Shown: positions 35,189-45,971, counted from the first letter of the stretch. The stretch is DNA of 64,000 nt from Desulfonema magnum (GCF_017377395.1 NZ_CP061800.1:2170001-2234000); one strand, 5' to 3'. A program made the numbers and translations. Notes: generated from the letters alone by a model not told the origin.

Positions 35189-37162
35189 TCAAAGCTTCAG
35201 ATGAGCAGTAAATTGGAGAACTTCCTGACTTTCAATGAATCCGACAGACCTGTTTTTGATCACGGGCTGATCAAATATCGGAGATTTTTTCAGCCCTGCC
35301 AGATAATTCGCCAATGAGCTTTCAAAAGTCCCGGCATCTCCCATTATGACACCGTTCAGGATCACGACCGGCTTCTCCTTAGCTGTTCTTTCCGCGCCCT
35401 CTTTGCCGGGTTCCGCAATTCTGCCAATATCTGCGGTAAAGTTGAGCAAACGGATATTGGAAGGGGTCAGCTTTGATAGTTCACTGATGATTGCCATCAT
35501 CATGTATTTTTTGCTGTATGCTTTTAACGTCTGTCTTGTCCGCTTTATCTGAATTGCTTTTTTCAATATCAGATTTTTATCCATAAACGGACGGTATGTT
35601 TCCATCTGCAATTTAAGCCGGGTTAATCTGCTGGTTTTACTTACAGCAAGCATGTCCTGCCAGTAATATGTTCCGATACAGAGGAGCATTATAAAGAACA
35701 GGCAGGCATATATCGCGTGATTTATTCGCCGAATCTTTGCGAATTTTTCTTTTTCTTTATATGTAAAAATGAAATTAGGGGTAAATGAATTGCGAGAAAG
35801 GGCCATACCTGTTGCCGGAGCAAAAGCGGACCTTTCCGATGGCGATTCAGGGAGAGTTTTCTCTGCTGTTACCCGGATGAGATCAGGCACGCTGCTTTCC
35901 TGGACAGCGAAGGGGTCAGCAGGTTCTCCGGGGATATCCAGATAATCACAAATATAGTCAACACAACGCTGACGCATACTTATCTGGCCAGATATATAAA
36001 TCTTCCCCACATCCTGATTATTAAAATTTGATCTGTAATAATTAATGGTTATTTCAGCCTGCCTGGCCACTCTTTTCAAAGGGGCCTTTATCATTTCAAA
36101 TATATCTTCTTCCGGGATATCCGTCCATGTCCCTGTGAGGGGATTTGAAAACTTGGGGAGTGTGCTCATATCAGAAGACACATGAATAAATCTGAAAAAT
36201 ATTTCCCGGGTCTGTTCTGTTTCAATACGTGCCTTTGGCAGAGACCTGGCGTCCAGGGGGGTTTTAATATGCTGGGTCATGCTGCTGTCCTCTGTATCTG
36301 ATAACATGGCAGAGGATTGAGAATGACCTTTGTTCATTTTTTGTTTAATGGCTTCAACCATGCTGTTCATACCCGCCTTAAAGCTGCGTGACAGCACAAG
36401 ATTTCCATCTGAAAGAAAAATGTCGATGCGGGAGCGATTCATTCCGATATGAAGGATGCACACATTTTTATTATCTGTTTTAATCCACCGCACTTTAAAA
36501 AGATTCTGAAGGAAAAAAGGATGAACAGATATGCCTGTGAGCGGGAACCCGCTTTTAAGAAAAAGAGATTTTAATTCTTCAACATGCTGTCTGGGAACGG
36601 TATAGGCAATCACCTGTATTTTTTCAATTCCGTTTTCAACAGTGTTTCCCAGAACTTCAAAGTCAAATATTTTTTCTTTTTCGTCAAAGGCATTTTGTTT
36701 CTTATATGTCCAATAAACCGCGTTGGCAATTTCTTTTTTGGATACTTTGGGTATTTTTATATGGCGAATCTGAAAACCGGACGTGGAAACAGAACTCCAA
36801 ATATCAGGATTTTTTTTGGGGGAATCACAAAAACGTTTTATCACTGCTTTTAAGTGATTCGGATCTGATTTAAACGGTATGGTCAGATAATCCAGCAATT
36901 CCTGTTTCTGGTCCGAAGCATGCCTGATTTTTATCAGTCTCAGTTCATCCGGACGAATTCCCACACCTATGGTAACTTGCTTTCTGCCAAAGGAAAGTAC
37001 TTTCCTGAGACTGTCCCGGAAACCGGAGACCGGAGACCGGGAATCTGAAACCGGATTCTCCATGGCAGGTTTCTGAGTTTCGAGTCCCGAGTTTTCACCA
37101 CTATGGCCGCGAATAAGATCAAGAAGCCTTTCAGTGGAAGATATTTCATCATGCTTATGCAA
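35189..37162 (-). CDS. Fused PilM-PilN pilus assembly protein
   Basis: The 657-residue protein joins an actin-like PilM/MshI-type domain (about 60-420: 'VTIGVGIRPDELRLIKI', 'NAVYWTYKKQ', 'KVCILHIG..RSRIDIF', 'INYYRSNFNNQDVGKIYISG') to a PilN-like part (about 480-657) with one membrane span (INHAIYACLFFIMLLCIGTYYW) and 'SELSKLTPSNIRLLNF'. In most pili these are two proteins; GspL and MshI are the nearest fused layouts. A TTG start at 37162 is favoured because GGAG stands seven bases upstream; the next ATG is 33 codons in. It heads the pil cluster. Confidence 0.8.
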   Translation of the reverse strand: MHKHDEISSTERLLDLIRGHSGENSGLETQKPAMENPVSDSRSPVSGFRDSLRKVLSFGRKQVTIGVGIRPDELRLIKIRHASDQKQELLDYLTIPFKSDPNHLKAVIKRFCDSPKKNPDIWSSVSTSGFQIRHIKIPKVSKKEIANAVYWTYKKQNAFDEKEKIFDFEVLGNTVENGIEKIQVIAYTVPRQHVEELKSLFLKSGFPLTGISVHPFFLQNLFKVRWIKTDNKNVCILHIGMNRSRIDIFLSDGNLVLSRSFKAGMNSMVEAIKQKMNKGHSQSSAMLSDTEDSSMTQHIKTPLDARSLPKARIETEQTREIFFRFIHVSSDMSTLPKFSNPLTGTWTDIPEEDIFEMIKAPLKRVARQAEITINYYRSNFNNQDVGKIYISGQISMRQRCVDYICDYLDIPGEPADPFAVQESSVPDLIRVTAEKTLPESPSERSAFAPATGMALSRNSFTPNFIFTYKEKEKFAKIRRINHAIYACLFFIMLLCIGTYYWQDMLAVSKTSRLTRLKLQMETYRPFMDKNLILKKAIQIKRTRQTLKAYSKKYMMMAIISELSKLTPSNIRLLNFTADIGRIAEPGKEGAERTAKEKPVVILNGVIMGDAGTFESSLANYLAGLKKSPIFDQPVIKNRSVGFIESQEVLQFTAHLKL

Positions 37163-37212
37163 ATTAACACTCCGCTCCGCTTTGAATTGAATTGAAAATT
37201 GAAAATTGGCTT

Positions 37213-40200
37213 TCAGTATTCAATTTTCATGATATACGCTTCCAAACGATAAAATGCTTTTTCAAGCTTTTCAATCGCCTCGGAGACACCTTCCGGGCTG
37301 CCTGATTTTCCGATTTTTTCCAGTTCAAGCGCAACGCCTGAAAGATTGTCAGCAGCCAGATTTGCGGAACCGCCTTTAATGGAGTGCGCCTCTCTCCCGA
37401 GCGTCTCATAATCTCCGTCGGCGATGGCCTGGCGCATGATTTCAATCTGAGACCTGACATTCTCCAAAAACTCCTCTGAGACCTCTTTCAAAAACGCTTT
37501 GTCATCCTCGAATTCCTCCAAAGCTCTTTCAAAATCCATGGGCGGCTCATCAGATTCTGAATCCGAAACATCATCTTCGGAAGAACTGGCTGTATTCTCT
37601 TTTATTTCAAAAGGGAGCGAAACTTCCTCGGCTTCCGAATAAGAAACATCCTCTTTGGAAGAACTGGCTGTATTCTCTTTTATTTCAGAAGGGAGCGAAA
37701 CTTCCTCGGCTTCTGAATTGGGAACGCCAGCTTCCGAATCAGGTCCCCGGGACCCCATAGAAATTTCATCTGGCTGCGAACCTGATTTTGGTGAAGTCCA
37801 TTTTGCCACCATCGCCAGAAGTTCTTTTCGTCTCAGGGGCTTGGTGATATAATCATCCATTCCCCCCTCGAGGCATTTCTCTTTATATCCTTTTATGGCG
37901 TGCGCGGTCATTGCCACAATGGGAACATGGGGTGCGGACTGCGGGTTGGCACGTTCAAGTTCTGCCTCCCGAATGGCCCGGGTTGCCTCAAAACCGTCCA
38001 TTCCGGGCATCTGTATGTCCATCAGGATAAGGTCGTAATGCTGGCCATGATAGGCCTCCACTGCCTGGGAACCGTTCTCCGCCAGTTCAACCTGATATCC
38101 CGCGCCGTGCAGATGCCTTATGGCGACCTGCTGATTGGTCGGATAATCTTCAGCCAAAAGAATTCGGATCTCCTTTCTGTAGTCCTCGGTTACAGTCTTT
38201 TCCGTAACCAGTTCCGGGGCATCTCCTACCTCCTTTGTCACAGGAGTCCCCAGAACCGACTCAATAATCTCATAAAGTTCTCTTCGTCTGATGGGCTTTG
38301 TTAAATATCCTTCGATTCCCATATCTTCACAACGCCTGTCATCTCTGATGCCCACGACAGACGTGAGAAGAATGATCGGCAGTTTTTCCAACGCTTTTAT
38401 AGCCTTTATCTTACGGGCCAGATCAAAACCGTCCATCTCAGGCATCTGGAAATCTGTCAATATCAGGCTGAAGGGCGTTTCTGACAGGATCGAATCCTTG
38501 AGAAGCGCCAAAGCCTCGCTGCCATCGGATGCTTCCGCTGGTTTGCAGCCCCATGACCTGAGATGTTCCAGCAGAACAAACCGGTTGGTCCGGTTGTCAT
38601 CTACCACCAGCACTTTCAGATTACTCAGTTCAACCCCCTTCGTTTCCCGGACAGCTAATTTTTGCTGTGTCTGTTTGGCAAAAACAACAGTGAACCAGAA
38701 TGTGCTTCCTTTATCCATCTCACTCTCAACACCGATTTTTCCCCCCATGAGTTCCGCGAGTTGTTTGGATATGGTGGTTCCCAGACCGGTTCCTCCGTAA
38801 GACCTCGTGGTTGAGCCGTCCACCTGGGTGAAACTGTCAAAAATTTTTTCCTGCTTGTCTTTCGGAATTCCTATACCCGTGTCCTTGACTGAAAAACGGA
38901 GTCTGAGTTTGTCTCCTAAATCTTCGATCAGCTCTCCTTTGACATAAACTTCCCCCTTATGCGTAAATTTCACGGAATTACCTGCAAGATTGATCAGTAT
39001 CTGTCTCAGCCTGCCCGGATCACCGATAAGTTCATACGGAACATCCGGAGACAAAAATGTGATAAATTCAAGACCTTTTTCCTCTGCCCTGAGTGCGATG
39101 CTGTTCGCCATATCCTCAATCACAGTTCTCAGATCAAAAGGGATATCTTCAAGTATGAGCTTTCCGGCCTCTATTTTGGAGAAATCAAGAATATCATCAA
39201 TAAGAAAACGCAGGGAATCTGCCTCGGTACAGATCGTGGTGATGATATCCTTCTGGTTGCTGTCAAGGCCCGTCTCCAGGGCCACTTCTGACATACCGAT
39301 GATGCCGTGTATAGGTGTTCTTATTTCATGGCTCATGTTGGCCAGAAATTCACTTTTGGCCCGGTTGACCGCTTCGGCCTCTTTTCTGGCCTTGACCAGC
39401 TGCGCATAGACTTCTTCCAATATGTCCATCATATGGTTGAAATCAATACCCATATATTCAACTTCATCAAGATATTTACTTGCCATTTTTTCAGGCGGAA
39501 TCTCCAAGCGGATACTTAAATCCCCCTCTCCCTTTGCCACCATACGCAGAGCAGCGATCAGGCGGTTGATTCTGTCAAAGACTCTCTTCAGCAAAAAGAA
39601 AATGGTAAGAGAAATGACCACGGACACAAAAAAGGGCAGCAGGTTGCTCACAAGCAGTTCGATCCGCTGTTTCAGAAATGGCTTTCTGTCAATGGCCACC
39701 ATGAGTTCGCCAATGGTCCGGCCTTTATAATCTGTTATATTTTTTACAATGGTAAAATAGGATTTTTCCCCGTGGGAAAGGATTCCGTCCGTGGGATATG
39801 GTATGTCAGATTCTGTAAAACTGGTCAGTACCGGGTTATATTCCCTGTCATAGAAAATGATATTTGCTTCAGAAAGTCCTGCCATCTGAGCTGCCAGTTT
39901 TTTGTTTCCGTTGATAAGTTTTACCAGCACCATAAGGCCGAAAAGATCGCCGGTGTCATGCCGCAGATGAATAACAGATTTAAAGCCCAGAACAAGGCCG
40001 GTATCAGGCATGATTTCAAATCCGGGGAATTGCTGATACCGTAAAATGGCCGCGGGTATATTTTCTATGCCAACCCTTTCCCGGGTATCCCTGATCAGAG
40101 GAGTGTAAAAAGAAGGGTCCCCCACATCTGTTCTTGTCCGATTTGTTGTCAGCAGGGTGCCGTTTTTATCAAAAAAAAAGATCAGGTCAACCGCCTGCAT

Positions 40201-40551
40201 ATGGCCTTCGGCAATGGTGCAGATATTATCTGTTATGGAACTGAAGCTATTCGGATCTGAAAAGTCAGCAAAAGCCTGCCCCTGTTTTCTGATATCTCCT
40301 GAAATGCTCTTTAGTTTTTCCAGTACATAGTTCAAGGTGGAATCGGCAGCCTTGATTCGGGTATTTAACTCATTGGAAACACGCTGATCAGCGATTTTAT
40401 TTTCCTCAAGCGTTGAATGGACAGCATTGCCGACGATGGCGAGAATAAGCAATGTAAACCACAGGATGATCCTGCGAATGATTGTTTTTCTTCTGGGGGT
40501 ATTTTCTGATTGTGCAGGCTTATTTGGTTTCAAAGGGATCACTCCTTTCAT
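37213..40551 (-). CDS. Hybrid sensor histidine kinase with two receivers and an HPt domain
   Basis: The protein of about 1112 residues has a membrane span near residue 30, a large periplasmic Cache-like sensor (to about 295), a second span, a HAMP, a HisKA H-box ('[13 protein letters not shown]', near 410), HATPase ('[15 protein letters not shown]', '[10 protein letters not shown]'), receivers with '[13 protein letters not shown]' and '[13 protein letters not shown]', an acidic linker and a C-terminal HPt ('[13 protein letters not shown]'). This is a BarA-like phosphorelay protein of the inner membrane. ATG 40551 avoids the repeat containing GTG 40572; a TTG at 40533 with AAAGGAG upstream is an alternative. 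No output regulator is adjacent. Confidence 0.9.
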   Translation of the reverse strand: MKGVIPLKPNKPAQSENTPRRKTIIRRIILWFTLLILAIVGNAVHSTLEENKIADQRVSNELNTRIKAADSTLNYVLEKLKSISGDIRKQGQAFADFSDPNSFSSITDNICTIAEGHMQAVDLIFFFDKNGTLLTTNRTRTDVGDPSFYTPLIRDTRERVGIENIPAAILRYQQFPGFEIMPDTGLVLGFKSVIHLRHDTGDLFGLMVLVKLINGNKKLAAQMAGLSEANIIFYDREYNPVLTSFTESDIPYPTDGILSHGEKSYFTIVKNITDYKGRTIGELMVAIDRKPFLKQRIELLVSNLLPFFVSVVISLTIFFLLKRVFDRINRLIAALRMVAKGEGDLSIRLEIPPEKMASKYLDEVEYMGIDFNHMMDILEEVYAQLVKARKEAEAVNRAKSEFLANMSHEIRTPIHGIIGMSEVALETGLDSNQKDIITTICTEADSLRFLIDDILDFSKIEAGKLILEDIPFDLRTVIEDMANSIALRAEEKGLEFITFLSPDVPYELIGDPGRLRQILINLAGNSVKFTHKGEVYVKGELIEDLGDKLRLRFSVKDTGIGIPKDKQEKIFDSFTQVDGSTTRSYGGTGLGTTISKQLAELMGGKIGVESEMDKGSTFWFTVVFAKQTQQKLAVRETKGVELSNLKVLVVDDNRTNRFVLLEHLRSWGCKPAEASDGSEALALLKDSILSETPFSLILTDFQMPEMDGFDLARKIKAIKALEKLPIILLTSVVGIRDDRRCEDMGIEGYLTKPIRRRELYEIIESVLGTPVTKEVGDAPELVTEKTVTEDYRKEIRILLAEDYPTNQQVAIRHLHGAGYQVELAENGSQAVEAYHGQHYDLILMDIQMPGMDGFEATRAIREAELERANPQSAPHVPIVAMTAHAIKGYKEKCLEGGMDDYITKPLRRKELLAMVAKWTSPKSGSQPDEISMGSRGPDSEAGVPNSEAEEVSLPSEIKENTASSSKEDVSYSEAEEVSLPFEIKENTASSSEDDVSDSESDEPPMDFERALEEFEDDKAFLKEVSEEFLENVRSQIEIMRQAIADGDYETLGREAHSIKGGSANLAADNLSGVALELEKIGKSGSPEGVSEAIEKLEKAFYRLEAYIMKIEY

Positions 40552-41343
40552 ATTTTCGCTTCTCGTTCCCACGCTCTGTGTGGGAATGCATTCCAGGACG
40601 CTCCGGGTCCCGTTACCGAACCTGAAATATTCAGACCAGAAACACTCCGAATTTTTTAAAAAAGATGTTTATACTCGATGTTCAAGTTTTTTTCTGTTGA
40701 CTGAATTTATTGGTAATTTTGAAGCTGGAATCTTATATAGCAATCAATAAATTCAATAGGTTATGTTTTTAAAATTTTAAAACAGAATATTTGCATCAAA
40801 TTTTTAAGTCCTTGAAAACCACTGTTTTTATATAGTCAAGCATAAAAAACTTGAATATCGAGTTATAATAACAGGACAGAGGGAATCTCCGCATTTTCGA
40901 TTCCTTCTAAAATAACTTAACACTCGATAATCAAGCTTTTTTTGTCATTCCTGCGAAAGCAGGAATCCATTGTTCCCGGGTTCGCTGTATGGGCAAAAAA
41001 CGGATTCCTGCCTTCGTAGAAATGACAGGGTTTCTGACCGGGTCGGATCAAAAAACTTGATTATCAAGTAACGGCCATGGTCTGTTTTAAACAATTAAAC
41101 ATTTAATCACTTAAAAGCAATTTAAATTTCAGGATCAGGGGCTAAATAATTTCGGATTTGATCTTTATTTGGGCCATATATCTGAACCATAATTTATAAG
41201 ATTTATAAAATCAGGAGGTTGACAGATTTAGCTTGCTCTAAATCCGGGTTCGGACAATAATTTGATGAAATAGCTGAAACAAAAATCAATGCCCGAAACG
41301 AATTTTCATATTCGTTTCCCAAAGTTATAATAATTTCATATTT

Positions 41344-41588
41344 CTGATTATAACAGATTTTGGGGAGGCTGGTCCGCACCCTGAGCCTGGGGTGATGAAA
41401 ATGTTTCCAAGACTCTGAAAAAGCTGATCCCATTTTTGTTCCCCGCATTTTTTAACTGGCTGATTTTTAAGTCATAAAAAAAATACGGAATAAAAATGGG
41501 ATCGCAATTGTCAGCCCGGTTTGTGACATTTTCATCACCCCACCCTGAGCCTGTCGAAGGGGGTCTTCCCAAAATCCGTTATAATCAG
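41344..41588. mobile_element. Family B inverted-repeat element, copy 4, carrying family D copy 2
   Basis: Ends are CTGATTATAACAGATTTTGG and CCAAAATCCGTTATAATCAG. Flanking 8-mers are TCATATTT and TCATAGTT, a 7/8 match, consistent with an aged target duplication. The hairpin cargo of other copies is absent; instead there is CACCCTGAGCC with an inserted family D element. Confidence 0.85.
41388..41542. mobile_element. Family D inverted-repeat element, copy 2, 9-bp target duplication
   Basis: The 155-bp element matches copy 1 (6191-6345) in inverse orientation, with the same 17-bp ends TGGGGTGATGAAAATGT. A perfect 9-bp repeat CCCTGAGCC flanks it (41379-41387, 41543-41551). Confidence 0.92.
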
Positions 41589-41985
41589 TCATAGTTACTT
41601 TGCAAGCGAAGTGATTCTTTGCACTCCGGAAAAATTTTCGATCTGGTCATACTATCATCGTGATTTGTATATCATAATTAAAGGTATTTTGCTATGGGAA
41701 AAAATATGAAAAAATAATAAAGGCTCATGAAAAAACCGGGTTTTTCGCCCCCGGCCATGAAAGTATTTTCAGATAAAAAACCCGGCTTTTCACAATGTAT
41801 TTTCACAGTAAAGAGCATCCTTTATTTGTCAGTTTGCACTCTGTTGTAAAACAATTTTGCAAATTGCTTCACAGGCCGGAAAAAATGTGAACTACTTTTC
41901 AGTGATTTGTGATTAGATCATCTGCTCCGACTTTCATGCGTTGTTGTGGTCGCAGGGGGATGATCATTTATATGGAGATATTGTT

Positions 41986-43260
41986 ATGAAAATAAAAATT
42001 CCCGAGCTTTCCCTGGTTTTTCTGATAGGAACTTCCGGTTCCGGGAAATCAACATTTGCCCGGAAACACTTTAAGCCCACTGAAATTTTGTCATCTGATT
42101 TTTTTCGGGCCATGGTTTCCGATGATGAAAATGATCAGACAGTCACCCGGGAAGCCTTTGAAATTTTGCATTCCATTGCCGCGAAGCGTCTTGCAAAAGC
42201 CAGGCTGACGGTTGCAGATGCTACCAATGTTCAGCATGAGGCCCGCAGATCCCTTCTCGCACTTGCACATAAATATCACTTCCTGCCTGTGGCACTTGTG
42301 CTGAATCTGCCATTGAACATTTCTCTGGAACGGCACAGAAATCGTTCGGACCGGCATTTTGACGAAGCGATCATCCGGCAGCAATGGGAAAATTTGCAAA
42401 ATTCTGTTCCCAGGCTGAAGACAGAGGGGTTTCGCAGAATTTATGTTATGGAAACGCCCGGGGAGATAAACAATGCACTGATCAGGCGGGAGCCTCTGCG
42501 GAGCAATAAAAAAAACGAACACGGGCCGTTTGATATTATTGGCGATATCCACGGATGCTTTGATGAACTGATGATTCTGATAAAAAAGCTGGGATATGAG
42601 ATCAGGGAGAACCGTTCCTCAGGCAAAGAGGAATTCACCGTCACGCATCCCCGGGGAAGAAAGGTGATTTTCCTCGGGGACTTGGTTGACAGGGGCCCGA
42701 GAATTGTGCCGGTTCTGCATCTGGCGATGCTTATGACAAAAACAGGATCAGCCTTTTGCGTCCCTGGTAACCATGAGGACAGACTCATGCGAAAATTTTC
42801 AGGAAAGCATGTCATCGTCAGTCACGGGCTGGAACAGACTTTGGAACAAATGAAACAGGAACCGCCTGTGTTTCAGGAAAAGGTTCGGCGGTTCGTCAGG
42901 GGTCTTTCTGCTCATTATGTGTTTGACGATGGAAAATTAGTCGTGGCTCATGCGGGGATGAAAGCAGAGATGCAGGGGCGGGCTTCCGGCAGTGTCAGAC
43001 ATTTTGCATTTTTCGGGGAGACTTCCGGTGAGACAGATGTGTTCGGCCCGCGTGTTCATCACAACTGGGCGGCCAGGTACCGCGGGAAGGCCATGGTGGT
43101 TTATGGTCATACGCCGGTTCCGGAACCTGAATGGCTGAATAATACGATCAATATTGACACGGGATGCGTGTTTGGCGGAAAACTCACAGCACTCCGGTAT
43201 CCTGAAAAAGAGATTGTGTCTGTTCCTGCAAAGCAGACGTATCAGGCACCTGAGGGTTGA
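41986..43260 (+). CDS. Polynucleotide kinase-phosphatase without a ligase domain (Pnkp-like)
   Basis: The 424-residue protein has an N-terminal P-loop kinase ('FLIGTSGSGKSTFARKHF', 'DATNVQHEARRSLLALA') and a calcineurin-like phosphatase from about residue 180 ('DIIGDIHGCFDEL', 'FLGDLVDRGP', 'CVPGNHEDRLMRK', 'VVAHAGMK', 'VVYGHTPVPEPEW', 'INIDTGCVFGG'). This is the first two-thirds of bacterial Pnkp, which heals 5'-OH and 2',3'-phosphate RNA ends. The adenylyltransferase/ligase domain that normally follows is missing: the gene stops at 'QTYQAPEG', and no ligase or hen1 gene follows. ATG 41986 has GGAG eight bases upstream; the longer frame begins in a repeat. Confidence 0.85.
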   Translation: MKIKIPELSLVFLIGTSGSGKSTFARKHFKPTEILSSDFFRAMVSDDENDQTVTREAFEILHSIAAKRLAKARLTVADATNVQHEARRSLLALAHKYHFLPVALVLNLPLNISLERHRNRSDRHFDEAIIRQQWENLQNSVPRLKTEGFRRIYVMETPGEINNALIRREPLRSNKKNEHGPFDIIGDIHGCFDELMILIKKLGYEIRENRSSGKEEFTVTHPRGRKVIFLGDLVDRGPRIVPVLHLAMLMTKTGSAFCVPGNHEDRLMRKFSGKHVIVSHGLEQTLEQMKQEPPVFQEKVRRFVRGLSAHYVFDDGKLVVAHAGMKAEMQGRASGSVRHFAFFGETSGETDVFGPRVHHNWAARYRGKAMVVYGHTPVPEPEWLNNTINIDTGCVFGGKLTALRYPEKEIVSVPAKQTYQAPEG

Positions 43261-43292
43261 TATCAGATATTAGGGCCGGGCCATACTAACTA

Positions 43293-43632
43293 ATTGTAAA
43301 ATCATTAAATTTATTAAAATTACAGGCGTTTTCAGGGGCTATGCCGCATTTTTCACCATCAAAAGAGGCGTTATACAGATTTTAAGAAACAGATTATCCG
43401 GAGTGCGAAAACAGAGCAAAGCGGTTTTTCGCACACAACACGCCTTGATAACGACAAACATTTTTTTAAAAGCTATACTTAAAAAGCTGAAAAGCCTCCC
43501 GGAACCTTTCTGGTTTAAGGCTTGGTGACCGGTCCGACGCTGAACGTCTGTAACTCCTTTTTTGATGGTAAAAAGTACGATATAGCCCCTGAACATACCT
43601 ATAATTTTAATGATTCTGCTGATTTTACAATT
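43293..43632. repeat. Large imperfect palindrome overlapping the end of the BPL_N-type gene
   Basis: The two outer arms of about 80 bp align without gaps when one is complemented: both contain AATTGTAAAATCA, ATTAAAATTA, TTCAGGGGCTAT and ACCATCAAAA. The right arm includes the last codons and TAA stop of the gene at 43625-44977. The centre includes TCCGGAGTGCGAAAA...TTTTTCGCAC, a hairpin seen again at about 51817-51873. No target duplication was found, and the frame at 43339-43692 is a translation of this repeat. Confidence 0.75.
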
Positions 43633-44977
43633 GGTTGGCGCTGCCCGACCCCCTTGACCCAACGCTTCCCCTGCTCCTGAAATGATGATCAAGTCTTATC
43701 AGACAGAGATTCACAGATTTGAAATCAGAAATAAGCTTTTTATAAGATGCTGAATACAAAGTTTTTTTCAGACGATCACATTCAATTTTATCTGATATGT
43801 TTTTCTCTATCTTTCTGAGAATTTCCCTGGATTTTTCGAGATGACAAACCCCATCTGAAAATTTATTCCGGGCATCTCTGATCTGACGGACATATTGTTC
43901 AGACACCGGCTCTGATAAAACCGTCTGTTCAGCTTCGGGATGCTTTTCAAAAAAGCTTATGGATTGCTCAATGGTCTTTAACCGGTCGCAGATATCCGTG
44001 AAAATCACAAAAATCGGAATACCGGTTGTAATGCCATGTTTCCAGCGACGTTCATAATCAGGGCGGATGGTTTTTTCATAAGGAGCGACTTCTTTTTTAA
44101 ATGATTCGATCTGTGATTTTAACACAGATAAAGCAGTATTTCCGGAAGCCCGGGAATCAGATTGAATCGCTGTTTCAGAAGGTGTGAAATTTGTTTTACA
44201 GAGCTGATCTGAATCATGTCTGCTGCCTGACAAATAGTAAATCCAATCTGTAAAAAGCTGTTCTTCTCCGAGTTCAGGATGGGGACCCGAAAGAATCACC
44301 CTGCCCTTGCCATACTGACCCGCAATCATACCGGGTCGGCCCGACATTTTTTCATGAGATTTTCCCTGATACAAGATACCGTCAAATGTAAAACAGTTAT
44401 CCATCTGTTTATATGTCGCAAGAACCGTGACATCAGGCCCGGTACGGGTGAACACCTGTCCCCAGTAATAAAACGGGCGTATCATATCAGGAGCATTTTT
44501 CATGGCAGGATGACATTCGGAATTCTGACCCTCCACTTTCATTTCAGGATAACCGTTTATCTGAACACCAAAAGGATATCCCTGCTCTGCTTTCATCAGG
44601 TCCGCGTCAAGAAGTCCGAGTTTGCAGCCAAATACATTTCCGCCGCAGGTTCCCAGATATCCCACACCTTTCTCCCGAATCAGCTGTTTCAGATGTTTCC
44701 TGCCTGTCAGAGAGATATGCCGCTTATACATGCCGCCCGAGGGAAAACATATCACATCCACATTATTCAGGGATTCGGCATCTTTTTCCGTGAAAAAACA
44801 GATGGGAATATTACGGCTTTCCAGCGGGTATGCATGCCACAAATATCCGGCCGTAACCCCCTTGCCGCAGTAAATACCGACAACCGGTGCGGCTGTCAGG
44901 GCAGACGATAAAACCATTAGCTGAACCATGACACACACCATTACAATTTCTATGTTTTTTAAAAGCCGCATGTTCAA
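43625..44977 (-). CDS. Exported BPL_N / glutamine-amidotransferase-like protein
   Basis: The 450-residue protein has an N-terminal hydrophobic signal (IVMVCVMVQLMVLSSALTAA), then a class I amidotransferase-like fold of the biotin-protein-ligase N-terminal type: 'VGIYCGKGVTAGYLWHAYPL', 'VDVICFPSGGMYKRHI', 'GVGYLGTCGGNVFGCKLGLL' (nucleophile-elbow region), 'GRVILSGPHPELGEEQLF'. The C-terminal 180 residues are helical and lack a known domain. The TTG at 44977 sits six bases after AGGAGG. The C-terminus runs into a palindrome (43293-43632), so the last residues may not be original. Function unknown. Confidence 0.75.
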   Translation of the reverse strand: MNMRLLKNIEIVMVCVMVQLMVLSSALTAAPVVGIYCGKGVTAGYLWHAYPLESRNIPICFFTEKDAESLNNVDVICFPSGGMYKRHISLTGRKHLKQLIREKGVGYLGTCGGNVFGCKLGLLDADLMKAEQGYPFGVQINGYPEMKVEGQNSECHPAMKNAPDMIRPFYYWGQVFTRTGPDVTVLATYKQMDNCFTFDGILYQGKSHEKMSGRPGMIAGQYGKGRVILSGPHPELGEEQLFTDWIYYLSGSRHDSDQLCKTNFTPSETAIQSDSRASGNTALSVLKSQIESFKKEVAPYEKTIRPDYERRWKHGITTGIPIFVIFTDICDRLKTIEQSISFFEKHPEAEQTVLSEPVSEQYVRQIRDARNKFSDGVCHLEKSREILRKIEKNISDKIECDRLKKTLYSASYKKLISDFKSVNLCLIRLDHHFRSRGSVGSRGSGSANQL

Positions 44978-45090
44978 TGCTTTCCTCCTGTTTTGAAATT
45001 TCGCAGAAAATAGGAATTTTCCAAAAAATAATCTGCCCGAAATGTAGAAATGTAGGGTGGGTGGAGCGAAGCGGAACCCACCATCAGCGA

Positions 45091-45462
45091 TTATTTTATC
45101 AGTGTCAGTTTATGTTTGGAACTCCGCCATTTTTTCAACTCATTGATTTGCTCAAGCAGGTCTCCGCATGTTGCTCTGAAATACCTGGCTCTTCCGAACT
45201 TATTCGGATGAAGATTTTCATAATAATACTCATAAAAGAGCGTTCCCTTCCCCATTTTTTTAAGTACGGCTGCCAATGAACACGCCATGGAAAAATACTC
45301 ACTCACATCAACTAAATGCGTGAGAATATAATTGAGCTGATTTTTGATTTGATGATATTCTCCAGGATATTCACGAATGGCTTTTTCGGACATTATCAGA
45401 CTTTTTAGCCGCCTTCGTCTCAGTTCGTCTAGGGTTAATCCCGATATATGTAACGGATGCAT
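45091..45462 (-). CDS. Hypothetical protein, 123 residues
   Basis: A charged, helical protein starting 'MHPLHISGLTLDELRRRRLKSLIMSEKAI' and ending 'WRSSKHKLTLIK'. A GGGGGAG ribosome site precedes ATG 45462. I do not recognise a family. A GTAGGGTGGGTGGAGCGAAG palindrome follows its stop and could terminate transcription. Confidence 0.6.
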   Translation of the reverse strand: MHPLHISGLTLDELRRRRLKSLIMSEKAIREYPGEYHQIKNQLNYILTHLVDVSEYFSMACSLAAVLKKMGKGTLFYEYYYENLHPNKFGRARYFRATCGDLLEQINELKKWRSSKHKLTLIK

Positions 45463-45599
45463 TTTTTTCTCCCCCCTGGATAAACATTAAGTTCAATAGA
45501 AATGAGGGCGTATCCTTTTCCCCGATTATGGAAAACAAAAGCTCCGGCTTTAAGAATAAAAATAAAATCAGAATGTTTTAATCAGACATTATCGGAAAT

Positions 45600-45971
45600 A
45601 AGTAGCCAAACTTCCGGAGTACCAAACTTGCAGTTTGGCAATGTTTTTGGAATGTCCTGTTGAGACCTGCCCTGACAAGCGGCCTTGCCAAACTGCAAGT
45701 TTGGCACTCTTCTTGTTTCTGATCTTGCCAAACTGCAAGTTTGGCACTCCTTGTTTCTGGTTTCGGACACCGATTCTCAGTAGATCGAAAAGTTTCCGGG
45801 ATGTGTGCGGGACAGCACAGAAACCCGGCTTTTTTCCCGGACAGGGCACCTCCCCCTCCGGAAAAAGCCGGGTTTCTCCCCGTCGGTCCTGTCTGCCCTG
45901 TGACGACCCGACAACTTTTCGATTTACCGATTCTTACTTCCGATAAAGTCTTTTGAATAACAACAAATATT
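45600..45971. repeat. Family F hairpins and family A copy 3
   Basis: At about 45617-45755 the word TTGCCAAACTGCAAGTTTGG (or its complement) appears three times in a field of GCACTC...TTGTTTCTG spacers. A full family A palindrome follows at about 45778-45930. Frames through this block are repeat translations. No gene is seen here. Confidence 0.75.

Larger units (their letters stand above)
40573..41985. repeat. Intergenic repeat field: families C, I (two), B/D and G
   Basis: From left to right there is a family C-type hairpin (40563-40590), family I elements at about 40672-40866 and 40920-41071, family B copy 4 with family D copy 2 inside, half of a family A arm at about 41620, family G copy 3 (41718-41812), and a CATGCGTTGTTGTGGTCGC word at about 41937, like the IS110 array end. 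No gene is supported. Confidence 0.8.

Noticed and set aside
43339..43692. 117-codon minus-strand frame
   Set aside because: It lies within the large palindrome at 43293-43632 and overlaps the end of a real gene in another frame.
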